In this document: positions 38,401 through 46,026 of the stretch, in pieces | Position numbering within the stretch: position 1 is the stretch's first letter | Layout: every line of letters begins with the position of its first letter | DNA from: Cyclobacterium sp. 1_MG-2023 | GTDB lineage: Bacteria > Bacteroidota > Bacteroidia > Cytophagales > Cyclobacteriaceae | NCBI RefSeq assembly: GCF_030546805.1 | Contig: NZ_JAUOPC010000007.1 | Location: 62,001-126,000 of the forward strand | Direction: 5' to 3' | DNA length: 64,000 nt | Notes under the pieces: generated by a model | The model's input: only the letters and a program-made list of their open reading frames with translations | The model's database searches: none | What the model was told of the DNA's origin: nothing | Program-made: the position numbers and the translations under genes

Positions 38401-38956
38401 CTGCCTCTTCTATAAAGTCTAATGCTCGCTGTCCTGTATAACGAGTCAAATGTACCGTATCGGCTCCAAGGGTTTTGTAAAAATAGCCACGTCTATCCGG
38501 GAAACTTCCTTTTCTATCGTAAGATTCAAAAGAATCAAAAAGACCTTCCAAGTTGCTATAGTTGACACCAAATTTCCCGAAAAACCCGGTCTTATACCCC
38601 GCCTCTTTTAGCAATTTGGGATAAGATGTGTCCATATAGGACGATTTAATGGGTCCTGTTTGAAAAGTATAAGCATGACTACGCTCATATAGTCCTGTAA
38701 AAATCGTAGCCCTACTGGCTGCGCAGATGGGAGTGGTCACCAATGCATTTTTAAAGTAACTTCCCTCCTCGGCAAGTTTGTCCATCTCCGGAGTATGGAT
38801 CAAATCATTGCCGGAATAACCAAGGGCATCATATCTTTGGTCATCAGTTAGGATAAAAATAATATTAGGCCGCTGGTCTTGCGCTTTACTTTGAATGGAA
38901 TTGAAAACATTAAGGGCTAACAGCAGTAGCACCAATCTTATAGAAATGGAATACAT
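35456..38956 (-). CDS. Bifunctional sulfatase / GH78 alpha-L-rhamnosidase fusion
   Basis: This 1166-residue protein has a signal peptide (cleavage near SKAQD) and two enzyme modules. Residues about 28-460 form a type I sulfatase with motif C78-A-A-S-R (a CxAxR variant), LTDDQR metal ligands (36-41), MGDNGYFLGE and DLTKDPMEINNL. Residues about 480-1166 are GH78: an Ig-like and jelly-roll N-part (YQLLVSST, TYYWKVRIWDED, LVDFGKAAFANMSFEY), and an (alpha/alpha)6 catalytic barrel with the acid region DGDRERIPYEADAY. The base region is TVTLEAWDMKY, followed by HAWGAVPG and a C-terminal beta-domain. It should desulfate and release L-rhamnose from a sulfated polymer; ulvan is the obvious candidate. 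A similar sulfatase-GH78 arrangement is known from ulvan degradation by marine Flavobacteria. Confidence 0.92.
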   Translation of the reverse strand: MYSISIRLVLLLLALNVFNSIQSKAQDQRPNIIFILTDDQRYDALGYSGNDLIHTPEMDKLAEEGSYFKNALVTTPICAASRATIFTGLYERSHAYTFQTGPIKSSYMDTSYPKLLKEAGYKTGFFGKFGVNYSNLEGLFDSFESYDRKGSFPDRRGYFYKTLGADTVHLTRYTGQRALDFIEEADADQPFCLSLSFSAPHAHDNAEKQYFWQDETAPLLEGVTIPEAKISDDKYFEAQPEIVKSGFNRLRWTWRYDTPEKYQHSVKGYYRMISGIDLEIAKIRQQLKAKGMDKNTVIILMGDNGYFLGERQMAGKWLLYDNSIRVPLIVMDPRQKKPVDSEEMAANVDVPSTILDLAGVEIPSDYQGKSLLPVIKGAPLNRDTVLVEHLWDFENIPPSEGLRTKGWKYFRYINDQSIAELYDLTKDPMEINNLAKDPKYASKVAAFDKKLDAMATGLSNNSTAAPVNRHVEMIRRSSEKKIIDKSPEFGWQVPEGINFQSAYQLLVSSTAEKSKKNIGDVWNSGKVVDGNVSNIQYMGPELNEGKTYYWKVRIWDEDNRTGRYSESQSFTIGTAEHYITTGNIFEVEEISPSSIEEVEKQTWLVDFGKAAFANMSFEYKTSKNETITVRIGEQLKEGRLNSDPQGNIRFEEVAVEVSPGKLKYTLDLPKDKRNTGSAAVALPDSFPVLLPFRYAEIEAENKPEKLTQQAYFSFFDEGQSRFSSSDTILNQVWDLCKYSMKATSFAGIYVDGDRERIPYEADAYINQLSHYAVDWEYPIARKTIEYFMENPTWPTEWQLHVALMFYEDYMYTGNLELVEKYYDELKHKTLMELAREDGLISSEKGSPEFMKKLGFKDPKVKLKDIVDWPPAQKDTGWKLATPEGERDGFVFTPINTVINALYFRNLEIMGEFARLLNRNDEAREYELMAVKVKKAVNEKLMDPEKGVYLDGEGAGHSSLHANMMPLAFNMVPEEKVASVVDFIKSRGMACSVYGSQYLMDGLYNAGEADYALELMTATHDRSWWNMIAIGSTVTLEAWDMKYKPNADWNHAWGAVPGNIIARKMWGIVPKTPGAGLLEIKPQLGSLTATEITVPFLTGKVNASYKKVNNRLQRYIFELPPNVSAELLLEYNTGDAISLNGEKVNTSFGSIRLSPGKNEILLQVNSF

Positions 38957-39221
38957 GGGATTATAATTAATGAAATATAAATGTACTACTATTCGATCAA
39001 TTGACCGTACTGCACTTACCTGCCTGAAGGCAAATTAACACCTTCCTTCCGCCAAGCATTTGCACTGAAACCTAACTCAATAAGCTAAAGTTAAGGTAAG
39101 GCTATATGAAGAATGAAAGTAAGTCCTATTCAACACTTACAGTATTAACCACCGCTTTCAATCAAAGCAGCTTTATCCAAACATGTAGCGCCATTCACAG
39201 AACAATAGCTCAACTTAAAAA

Positions 39222-40178
39222 TTATTTTTTCTGGAATAGCGAGTCAACAAATTCCTTGCGGTTAAAAACCTGTAAATCTGTCATTTTCTCACCAACGCCT
39301 ATGTATTTTACGGGGATTTTGAATTGGTCAGAAATTCCTATCACCACACCTCCTTTGGCGGTACCGTCCAGCTTGGTAATGGCCAATGCACTAATTTCAG
39401 TGGCTCTGGTGAATTCTTTGGCTTGGATAAAAGCATTTTGTCCTGTAGACCCGTCAAGAACCAATAAAATTTCATGAGGAGCATCAGGGATAAATTTCTG
39501 CATTACCCTTTTAATCTTCGTCAATTCATTCATTAGGTTTACCTTGGTATGTAGCCTTCCCGCAGTATCCACGATTACCACATCGGCGTCCATGTCCACT
39601 GCTTTTTTTACGGTATCGAAGGCTACAGATGCGGGGTCTGTATTCATACCATGCGAAATCACAGGCACGTCCACCCGCTCACCCCAAAGAATGAGTTGAT
39701 CGACTGCGGCGGCCCTAAAGGTATCTGCAGCACCAAGCAGCACTGACTTTCCTGCCAGCTTGAACTGATGAGCCAATTTTCCGATTGTGGTTGTTTTGCC
39801 TACTCCATTGACACCAACCACCATAATTACATAGGGCTTTTTATCTGAAGGCAGGTCAAAGCTTCCAATATCCAAGGTATTATTTTCTTCCAAGAGGCCC
39901 GCGATTTCCTCTCTAAGCAAAACGTCAAGCTCAGCAGTACTGATGTACTTGTCTTTGGCAACCCTCTCTTCAATTCGCTGAATAATCTTAATCGTAGTAT
40001 CTACTCCTACATCCGATGTAATGAGTATTTCTTCCAACTCATCTAAGATTTCATCATCCACCTTAGATTTGCCTACGATGGCCTTTCCAAGCTTAGAAAA
40101 TAGATTTTCACTGGATTTTTCCAGTCCTTTATCTAAACTTTCTTTTTTCTCTTTAGAAAAAAAATCAAATATTCCCAT
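39222..40178 (-). CDS. ftsY: Signal recognition particle receptor FtsY
   Basis: The 318-residue protein has a short acidic/basic N-region and the complete NG GTPase domain: P-loop GVNGVGKTTT, GAADTFRAAAVDQL, DTAGRLHTK, ITKLDGTAKGG and the closing YIGVGEKMTDL. It docks ribosome-nascent-chain-SRP complexes at the inner membrane. The long acidic A domain of E. coli FtsY is absent, as is normal for Bacteroidetes. It follows DUF4295, rpmG and rpmB on the same strand, a conserved cluster, but a hairpin separates it from them. Confidence 0.97.
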   Translation of the reverse strand: MGIFDFFSKEKKESLDKGLEKSSENLFSKLGKAIVGKSKVDDEILDELEEILITSDVGVDTTIKIIQRIEERVAKDKYISTAELDVLLREEIAGLLEENNTLDIGSFDLPSDKKPYVIMVVGVNGVGKTTTIGKLAHQFKLAGKSVLLGAADTFRAAAVDQLILWGERVDVPVISHGMNTDPASVAFDTVKKAVDMDADVVIVDTAGRLHTKVNLMNELTKIKRVMQKFIPDAPHEILLVLDGSTGQNAFIQAKEFTRATEISALAITKLDGTAKGGVVIGISDQFKIPVKYIGVGEKMTDLQVFNRKEFVDSLFQKK

Positions 40179-40206
40179 AATTTTTTAAATCTGAGCCGAA
40201 TATACG

Positions 40207-40239
40207 CAAAAATCCCTTTCGATTGGAATCGAAAGGGAT
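40207..40239 (-). terminator. Hairpin terminator between the ribosomal protein cluster and ftsY
   Basis: Perfect 13-bp arms (40212-40224 and 40227-40239) form a near-perfect palindrome. On the minus strand it is followed by a T-run, as expected for a rho-independent terminator between DUF4295 and ftsY. Confidence 0.78.
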
Positions 40240-40267
40240 AGTAAAAATCTTAGTAAGCCCTGAAGCC

Positions 40268-40420
40268 TTATTTTTTAAGCACTTCTTTAACCATCTGGCT
40301 TGGCACCATTTCCTCCTTGAAGGTATAGGCTCCGGTTTTCTCAGATCTAACGGCCTTTATCACTTTGGCATAAGTGACGCCACCTTCTTTTTTCAGTGTT
40401 GCTACTACTTTCTTAGCCAT
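40268..40420 (-). CDS. DUF4295 small basic protein
   Basis: This 50-residue protein starts at the ATG at 40420 and stops at a TAA at 40268. It begins MAKKVVATLKKEGG and ends MVKEVLKK, both typical of DUF4295. The family is almost always encoded between rpmG and ftsY in Bacteroidetes and is thought to be a small ribosome-associated protein, though direct proof is not known to me. It lies 31 bp after rpmG. Confidence 0.92.
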   Translation of the reverse strand: MAKKVVATLKKEGGVTYAKVIKAVRSEKTGAYTFKEEMVPSQMVKEVLKK

Positions 40421-40451
40421 AATATTATCGTTTTACCCTTGGGGTGTGTGA

Positions 40452-40634
40452 TTATTTAATTTCCTTATGAACGGTCACCTTTTTCAAGATAGGATTGAAT
40501 TTTTTAAGTTCCAACCTCTCTGTGGTGTTTTTCCTGTTCTTCGTGGTGATGTACCGAGATGTCCCGGGCATTCCACTTGTTTTATGTTCAGTGCACTCTA
40601 AAATCACCTGAACTCTATTACCTTTCTTAGCCAT
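40452..40634 (-). CDS. rpmG: 50S ribosomal protein L33
   Basis: The 60-residue protein shows the L33 pattern: a basic [17 protein letters not shown] start, the [10 protein letters not shown] block and a Lys-rich end ([13 protein letters not shown]). It lies 34 bp after rpmB. Zinc-binding CxxC pairs are absent (a single Cys), so it is the zinc-free form. Confidence 0.97.
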   Translation of the reverse strand: MAKKGNRVQVILECTEHKTSGMPGTSRYITTKNRKNTTERLELKKFNPILKKVTVHKEIK

Positions 40635-40668
40635 TTCCTGTTAATTTAATATTGGTGTGAGGCAAGTC

Positions 40669-40911
40669 TTATTTAATAATAATCTCTCCTTTTTTCTGCG
40701 CTTCTTTTAACACAGCGCTGATTCCTTTTTTATTTATCGTCCTCAAAGCGGAAGACGACACCTTTAAAGTGATCCATGCGTCTTCTTCAGGGATATAAAA
40801 GCTCTTCTTATGCAGGTTAGGGTAAAATCTACGCTTCGTTTTATTATTGGCGTGTGATACGTTATTTCCTACCTGAGGCCTTTTTCCAGTAATGTCACAA
40901 ATTTTTGCCAT
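40669..40911 (-). CDS. rpmB: 50S ribosomal protein L28
   Basis: The 80-residue protein matches L28: MAKICDITGKRPQVGNNVSHANNKTKRRF-type start (read as overlapping shorter blocks CDITGKRP and NVSHANNKTKRR), then FYPNLHKKSF and LKVSSSALRTI. It heads the ribosomal protein cluster. I see no clear TAnnTTTG promoter upstream. Confidence 0.97.
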   Translation of the reverse strand: MAKICDITGKRPQVGNNVSHANNKTKRRFYPNLHKKSFYIPEEDAWITLKVSSSALRTINKKGISAVLKEAQKKGEIIIK

Positions 40912-41035
40912 GATATATGTATCCAGTAATGATTGACTTTTTTCAATTGGGTTTGCAAATATCGGAAGATTATATTAAATAACAAAAGTGTACCCCATAA
41001 TTATTTAATAAATCCCTGCACTCCAAGTTTTTGGT

Positions 41036-41072
41036 TTTGATTCATGATTCCAAAACCCTTTTGTTATATTTG
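41036..41072 (+). promoter_or_regulatory. Possible Bacteroidetes-type promoter for rocD
   Basis: TATATTTG (41065-41072) is a full TAnnTTTG match. A TTTG at 41036-41039 is 25 bp upstream, slightly longer than usual spacing. The leader to the ATG at 41133 would be about 55 nt. The position rules out the ATG-like start at 41031. Confidence 0.42.
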
Positions 41073-41132
41073 TCAAAATACGGCAAATACGTAGCCAACA
41101 CCTATTTAAAATGCATAAAAAAGAGATCCAGA

Positions 41133-42416
41133 ATGAAGGATATCAAGACAAGTCAAGAAGCTATTCAATTAGAAAATAAATTCGGAGCACACAATTATCA
41201 CCCATTACCGGTTGTATTAAGCAAAGGTGAAGGGGTTTACCTCTGGGACGTAGAGGGCAAACGGTATTATGATTTTCTCTCCGCCTACTCTGCCGTTAAT
41301 CAAGGGCATTGCCACCCTAAAATAAAAGATGCCCTTATTGAACAAGCCAACAACCTAACCCTAACATCCAGGGCTTTTTTTAACGATATTTTAGGCCCTT
41401 ACGAGGAATACATTACTTCCTATTTTGGTTTCGACAAGGTTCTCCCAATGAATACCGGAGCTGAAGCAGTAGAAACAGCTATTAAAATCGCTAGAAAATG
41501 GGGCTATGACAAAAAGGAAGTAGCACCTCATCAGGCAAAGATCATTGTCGCAAGTGAAAACTTTCATGGTAGAACCACAACCATTGTCTCTTTTTCTACA
41601 GATGATGATGCCCGTAATAATTTTGGACCTTACACACCGGGCTTTATACAAATCCCTTACGATGATCTTACCGCCCTTAATGCTGCACTGGTCAACAATC
41701 CTGATGTGGTTGGTTTCTTGATAGAACCCATCCAAGGAGAAGCCGGAGTAATTACTCCGGACCAGAACTATATAAGAGAGGCCAAAAAAATGTGTGAGAC
41801 TCACAATGTTTTATTAATGGCGGATGAAATTCAGACGGGCATTGCAAGAACCGGCTCTTTATTAGCCGTATGTGGTGACTGTACATGCACAGGGCATTGT
41901 GAAAAGCAAGACAGCTATGTGGAGCCCGACATCCTTATTTTAGGCAAAGCGCTTTCAGGAGGCTTTTTCCCAGTCTCAGCTGTACTTGCCAACAACCCTA
42001 CTATGGAGGTCATCCACCCCGGACAGCATGGTTCCACCTTTGGAGGAAACCCTTTGGGCGCAAGAGTAGCCATTGCCGCATTGGAAGTGGTAAAAGAGGA
42101 AAAATTAGCACAAAATGCCAGACGTTTAGGGATACTTTTCAGAGAAAGAATGGAGAAGCTAATCACGAAAACGGATCTGGTAACCCTAGTAAGGGGTCGA
42201 GGATTACTGAATGCAATAGTCATCAATGACCAACCGGAAAGCACTACCGCTTGGGATATTTGCGTAGGACTTAAAGAAAATGGCTTGCTGGCAAAACCTA
42301 CACATGGAAATATTATCCGCTTTGCTCCTCCACTGGTGATGACTGAAGAAGAATTACATGATTGCTGTGACATCATTGAACATACTATCTTAAATTTTGA
42401 AAAACCTGCCAAATAA
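41133..42416 (+). CDS. rocD: Ornithine aminotransferase
   Basis: From the ATG at 41133 the protein is 427 residues and begins [18 protein letters not shown], the expected OAT N-terminus. The open frame extends to 41031 but would include the promoter. It is a PLP class III aminotransferase: [38 protein letters not shown], with PLP lysine K272 in LGKALSGG. It converts ornithine and 2-oxoglutarate to glutamate semialdehyde and glutamate. Between DEIQTG and the PLP lysine there is a Cys-rich insertion (C247, C250, C252, C256; [10 protein letters not shown]) absent from well-known OATs. The HAD gene begins 2 bp downstream. Confidence 0.95.
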   Translation: MKDIKTSQEAIQLENKFGAHNYHPLPVVLSKGEGVYLWDVEGKRYYDFLSAYSAVNQGHCHPKIKDALIEQANNLTLTSRAFFNDILGPYEEYITSYFGFDKVLPMNTGAEAVETAIKIARKWGYDKKEVAPHQAKIIVASENFHGRTTTIVSFSTDDDARNNFGPYTPGFIQIPYDDLTALNAALVNNPDVVGFLIEPIQGEAGVITPDQNYIREAKKMCETHNVLLMADEIQTGIARTGSLLAVCGDCTCTGHCEKQDSYVEPDILILGKALSGGFFPVSAVLANNPTMEVIHPGQHGSTFGGNPLGARVAIAALEVVKEEKLAQNARRLGILFRERMEKLITKTDLVTLVRGRGLLNAIVINDQPESTTAWDICVGLKENGLLAKPTHGNIIRFAPPLVMTEEELHDCCDIIEHTILNFEKPAK

Positions 42417-42418
42417 AA

Positions 42419-43075
42419 ATGAAAAACCAAGCAGTAATCTTCGATATGGATGGGGTAATCTGCCACACCAACCCATTTCACTCTGAAGCTTTTAAGGTGT
42501 TTTTTGGAAAAAGAGGGCTCAACCCTACCGAAGAGGAATTCGAAAAACACATGTATGGCAAAAGCAACAAATACATTTTCAAACATTTCTTGGGGAGAGA
42601 AATAGTCGGCGAAGAATTCATTAGTCTGGAAAACGAAAAAGAAGGGCTTTTCAGAGAGATTTATGCAGACAAAATCATTACTCTACCGGAATTTCTCCCA
42701 TTCTTGGAAACATTAAAAAATGACGGTTTCAGAACCGGAGTTGCCACCTCTGCCCCAAGAGCCAATCTAGACTTAATAATGGGCACCCTTAAATTTGCGC
42801 CCAAGATGGAGTCTATATTGGCCAGTGAAAATGTTAGAAACCATAAACCTGACCCTGAGGTTTACCTTACCTCAGCAAAATTACTTGATGTAAATCCCGA
42901 AAACTGTTTGGTTTTTGAGGACTCTTTTTCAGGAGTTACCGCAGCAATCAATGCCGGAATGAAGGTGGTCGGCGTGCTTTCTTCACACAAGCAAGAAGAA
43001 TTGCCCCCATGTCAGTTGTACATCAACGATTACTCTGAAGTCAATCTTGATACTGTTCGGGAACTAATGAAATGA
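42419..43075 (+). CDS. HAD-superfamily phosphatase, beta-phosphoglucomutase-like
   Basis: The 218-residue protein has the four HAD motifs: I, FDMDGVICHTN (D9, D11); II, ATSAPR; III, KPDPEVYL preceded by NVRNH; IV, VFEDSFSG. A helical cap lies between motifs I and II (KANKYIFKHFL-like region). The size and cap are those of beta-phosphoglucomutase/phosphatase-like enzymes, which act on small sugar phosphates in the cytosol. Its start is 2 bp after rocD, so they are cotranscribed, although no shared pathway is evident. Specific substrate unknown. Confidence 0.9.
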   Translation: MKNQAVIFDMDGVICHTNPFHSEAFKVFFGKRGLNPTEEEFEKHMYGKSNKYIFKHFLGREIVGEEFISLENEKEGLFREIYADKIITLPEFLPFLETLKNDGFRTGVATSAPRANLDLIMGTLKFAPKMESILASENVRNHKPDPEVYLTSAKLLDVNPENCLVFEDSFSGVTAAINAGMKVVGVLSSHKQEELPPCQLYINDYSEVNLDTVRELMK

Positions 43076-43143
43076 GAAATGCTTTTAAGCAGAAAACACG
43101 AATTACCATTATTATACAACAGCACTCCTAATTATATAAAGCC

Positions 43144-44112
43144 ATGTTAAGAAGGCCAAGAAGAAATAGAAAATCCCCTGCTATACGTGCCTTGGTGGAA
43201 GAAACAAGATTATCTGTCAAAGATTTAATCCTTCCACTATTTTTAATTGACGGAATTAACCAAAAGGTACCCGTAAATTCCATGCCGGGGATTTTCAGGT
43301 ATTCTCTGGATCAAATGCTAATAGAAATTGAAAGTTGCTTGAAGTTAGGTATTTCTACTTTCGATATTTTCCCTGCTTATCCGGAAGAGAAAAAGGATCG
43401 TTGGGCAAGTGAAAGCCATAAAGAGGATACCTTTTACCTTAAAGCCATCTTTACCATCAAGCAAACTTTTCCTGAGGCATGTGTCATGACTGACGTAGCC
43501 ATGGACCCCTACAGTATAGACGGGCACGATGGATTGGTTGAAGACGGAAAAATACTAAATGATGAAACCCTTGAGATATTAGGGAAAATGAGCTTGGCAC
43601 AAGCAAGAGCAGGGGCCGACATTATAGGTCCATCAGACATGATGGATGGACGAATCGGATACCTAAGGGGATTACTTGACAAGAATGGCTTTCAAGATGT
43701 TTCACTAATGTCATATACAGCAAAATATGCAAGTGCTTTTTATAATCCATTTCGTGATGCATTAGACTCTGCCCCAAAAGCCGGTGACAAAAAAACCTAC
43801 CAAATGGATCCATCCAATAGCCAGGAAGCATTAATTGAGGGACAATTGGATTTTGAAGAAGGAGCAGATTTCCTAATGGTTAAACCCGCCCTAGCCTATT
43901 TGGACATCATTAAATTGCTTCATGATAAATTCCCCTTACCCATAGCTGCATATAATGTAAGTGGGGAATACGCCATGATCAAAGCTTCTGCTGCCAATGG
44001 CTGGTTGGATGGAGAAAGAGCAATGACAGAATCATTACTCAGCATTAAAAGGGCTGGTGCAAAAATCATACTCACCTATTTTGCCAAGGAATTCGCTCTT
44101 CTAAAACAATAG
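43144..44112 (+). CDS. hemB: Porphobilinogen synthase (delta-aminolevulinate dehydratase)
   Basis: The 322-residue protein is full length. It joins two 5-aminolevulinate molecules in heme and corrin synthesis. The two Schiff-base lysines are K194 (YTAKYASAFYNPFRDA) and K247 (FLMVKPALAYLD). The metal-site segment reads DVAMDPYSIDGHDG (117-130), with Asp in place of the Cys triad of zinc enzymes, so this is the magnesium-type enzyme. It starts 68 bp after the HAD gene and ends before a terminator at 44281-44318. Confidence 0.97.
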   Translation: MLRRPRRNRKSPAIRALVEETRLSVKDLILPLFLIDGINQKVPVNSMPGIFRYSLDQMLIEIESCLKLGISTFDIFPAYPEEKKDRWASESHKEDTFYLKAIFTIKQTFPEACVMTDVAMDPYSIDGHDGLVEDGKILNDETLEILGKMSLAQARAGADIIGPSDMMDGRIGYLRGLLDKNGFQDVSLMSYTAKYASAFYNPFRDALDSAPKAGDKKTYQMDPSNSQEALIEGQLDFEEGADFLMVKPALAYLDIIKLLHDKFPLPIAAYNVSGEYAMIKASAANGWLDGERAMTESLLSIKRAGAKIILTYFAKEFALLKQ

Positions 44113-44280
44113 GCAATACTGTAACTTTATCAACAACCTACTGTTATTATTGCAAAACAAGTCTATTTAATTTGAAATAGATGAGTAATAGTTAATTTTT
44201 ATGCAACTTTTGTAAGAAAAATGAAAATAAATTAATTATTGGAATAATACAATTTAATTCCTTTTACAAAAAATACCTCA

Positions 44281-44318
44281 AGCCATCACTTATTTAAAAT
44301 AAGTGATGGCTTTTTTTA
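44281..44318 (+). terminator. Rho-independent terminator of hemB
   Basis: Near-perfect inverted repeat (44281-44311) of about 14 bp per arm with a small central loop, followed by a run of T. It is 170 bp after hemB. Confidence 0.82.
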
Positions 44319-44519
44319 TTTAAACTCACCTTTAACAAAAGGTGATAAGATTTTTACAATATATAAGTTTACAAAATACCGAAATTTCAGATTTATATTA
44401 TTTTTTTAATTTAGGTGTAATTTTCACCCTTTTGCATATTTTAAACAGCAATAATCCTGTTTTTCGGGTTTTTTTTAACCCATTTCTTGTAAATTATACA
44501 CTTATCTTGTCGATTTTAG

Positions 44520-44551
44520 TTGTTTTTTTGACTATTAATTACCTAAATTTG
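44520..44551 (+). promoter_or_regulatory. Bacteroidetes-type promoter for amt
   Basis: TTG (44520-44522), a 21-bp spacer and TAAATTTG (44544-44551) match the consensus exactly. The leader to the ATG at 44610 would be about 50 nt. No nitrogen-regulator site is recognisable. Confidence 0.55.
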
Positions 44552-44609
44552 TTCAAATTACAATTGTAAGTGAAAGTTTAACCTGTAACCCTTTAATTCT
44601 AGGTTTCTT

Positions 44610-45908
44610 ATGAAAAACATTTTACCACCTTTATTACAAGTTGATTCTAGTGGAATTGACTATGCTGATGCAATCGCTCAGAATCTCCTCACAACAAACA
44701 ATGTTTGGATGATGCTAGCAACGGCTCTTGTATTCATTATGCACCTTGGTTTTGCCGGTGTAGAAGCTGGCTTTGGTCAAGCAAAAAACACAGTGAATAT
44801 ACTTTTTAAAAATACCGTTACTCCGATAATTGGTATTTTGTCTTATGGCTTGCTTGGTTTCTTCCTAATGTATCCTGGTTTTGACGTGCCAGGCTGGTTC
44901 GGATTTGATGGAGCAGGATGGAGCATGTTCTGGTTTAGCCCTGCAAGTGCAGATGTTAGCACTGAATATGCTGATGCAGGTTATACTTATTGGACCGATT
45001 TTCTTTTCCAAGCAATGTTTGCAGCCACAGCCGCAACAATTGTATCTGGTGCCATTGCAGAGAGAGTTAAGCTTTGGGCATACCTAGTTTTCACCGTGAT
45101 CTTTGTAGGGATAGTTTACCCAATAATTGGTAGTTGGAAATGGGGCGGTGGCGCTTTAGACGCCATGGGATTCTATGATTTTGCTGGTTCAACCTTGGTT
45201 CACTCCGTAGGTGGCTGGGGAGCTTTAGCAGGTGTTATCATGGTAGGTCCAAGAATTGGAAAATATGTTAATGGCAAAACCATTGAAAAGCCTGGCTCAA
45301 GTGTTCCTTTGGCCGTGATTGGTGTTTTCCTACTATGGTTAGGTTGGTTTGGTTTTAATGGAGGATCTGTTCTTTCTGCTGACCCTGGATTAGTGTCTTT
45401 TGTACTTGTAACAACATCTCTTGCTGCTTGTGCAGGTGGACTCGGTGGCTTTTTTGCTGCTTATATTGCTTTCAAACGACTTGACCTAGGAATGGTGCTT
45501 AATGGAATCCTCGCAGGATTGGTTGGTATCACCGCAGGAGCAGATGTGATCAATCCGATATTTGCACTTTTGGTAGGCTTTATCGCTGGTATCTTGGTGG
45601 TATTGTCAGCAATCTTATTAGATAAATTGAAACTTGATGATGTAGTAGGTGCTGTATCTGTACACCTTACCTGTGGTGTTTGGGGAACCTTGGCTGTAGG
45701 TCTATTTTCTACCAACCCCGAACACTCCGTATTAACACAACTAGCAGGCATCGCAATTTGTGGTGTTGTGGCTTTCTTTTCAGCCCTTGCTATCTTCTTC
45801 ATATTGAAGAAAACCATTGGTATCAGAGTCTCTGAAGAACATGAAATATCCGGACTTGATAGTCACGAGCATGGCATCAGAGGATATACCATCATTTATG
45901 ATGAATAA
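44610..45908 (+). CDS. amt: Ammonium transporter (Amt)
   Basis: The 432-residue protein has eleven membrane segments and the family markers: MHLGFAGVEAGFGQAKN near residues 44-60, the ammonium-site FDFAGSTLVHSVGG-type block (YDFAGSTLVHSVGGWGAL), and GWFGFNGGS. It also has the pore histidine in SVHLTCGVWG. It conducts ammonium across the inner membrane. The short cytosolic C-tail has SEEHEISGLDSHEHG. No GlnK/PII gene is adjacent. An outer-membrane barrel gene follows after 118 bp with only a hairpin between, so they may be cotranscribed and form a nitrogen-uptake pair across both membranes. Confidence 0.96.
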   Translation: MKNILPPLLQVDSSGIDYADAIAQNLLTTNNVWMMLATALVFIMHLGFAGVEAGFGQAKNTVNILFKNTVTPIIGILSYGLLGFFLMYPGFDVPGWFGFDGAGWSMFWFSPASADVSTEYADAGYTYWTDFLFQAMFAATAATIVSGAIAERVKLWAYLVFTVIFVGIVYPIIGSWKWGGGALDAMGFYDFAGSTLVHSVGGWGALAGVIMVGPRIGKYVNGKTIEKPGSSVPLAVIGVFLLWLGWFGFNGGSVLSADPGLVSFVLVTTSLAACAGGLGGFFAAYIAFKRLDLGMVLNGILAGLVGITAGADVINPIFALLVGFIAGILVVLSAILLDKLKLDDVVGAVSVHLTCGVWGTLAVGLFSTNPEHSVLTQLAGIAICGVVAFFSALAIFFILKKTIGIRVSEEHEISGLDSHEHGIRGYTIIYDE

Positions 45909-45941
45909 TTTAATACCTCATTATTAGGACTATAATACTTT

Positions 45942-45985
45942 AGGATCCTGCCAATTTTTTTAAAATTATTTCTTGGCAGGATCCT
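45942..45985 (+). repeat. Intercistronic inverted repeat between amt and the barrel gene
   Basis: Perfect 13-bp arms (45942-45954 and 45973-45985) flank an 18-base A/T-rich loop, with no clean T-run after the second arm. It could be a partial terminator or an mRNA-stabilising stem that sets unequal expression of the two genes. Confidence 0.72.
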
Positions 45986-46026
45986 TTACAAATCTTTCCC
46001 ATTTCCCAAATTTAATCAAAACCAAA

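Larger units (their letters stand above)
44113..44609. other. Non-coding region upstream of amt
   Basis: This 497-bp very AT-rich region contains the hemB terminator and the amt promoter. A 75-codon frame at 44342-44569 uses a GTG start and hydrophobic codons from poly-T; I do not take it as a gene. Confidence 0.55.

Noticed and set aside
39106-39477. 123-codon plus-strand open frame running into ftsY
   Set aside because: Its second half is antisense to the conserved ftsY gene, and the first half has no recognisable feature.
41031-41132. Upstream extension of rocD
   Set aside because: A TATATTTG promoter box lies within it, and the N-terminus beginning at 41133 matches the family.
44342-44569. 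75-codon plus-strand open frame upstream of amt
   Set aside because: GTG start, composition driven by poly-T, and it overlaps the amt promoter; no homology recognised.
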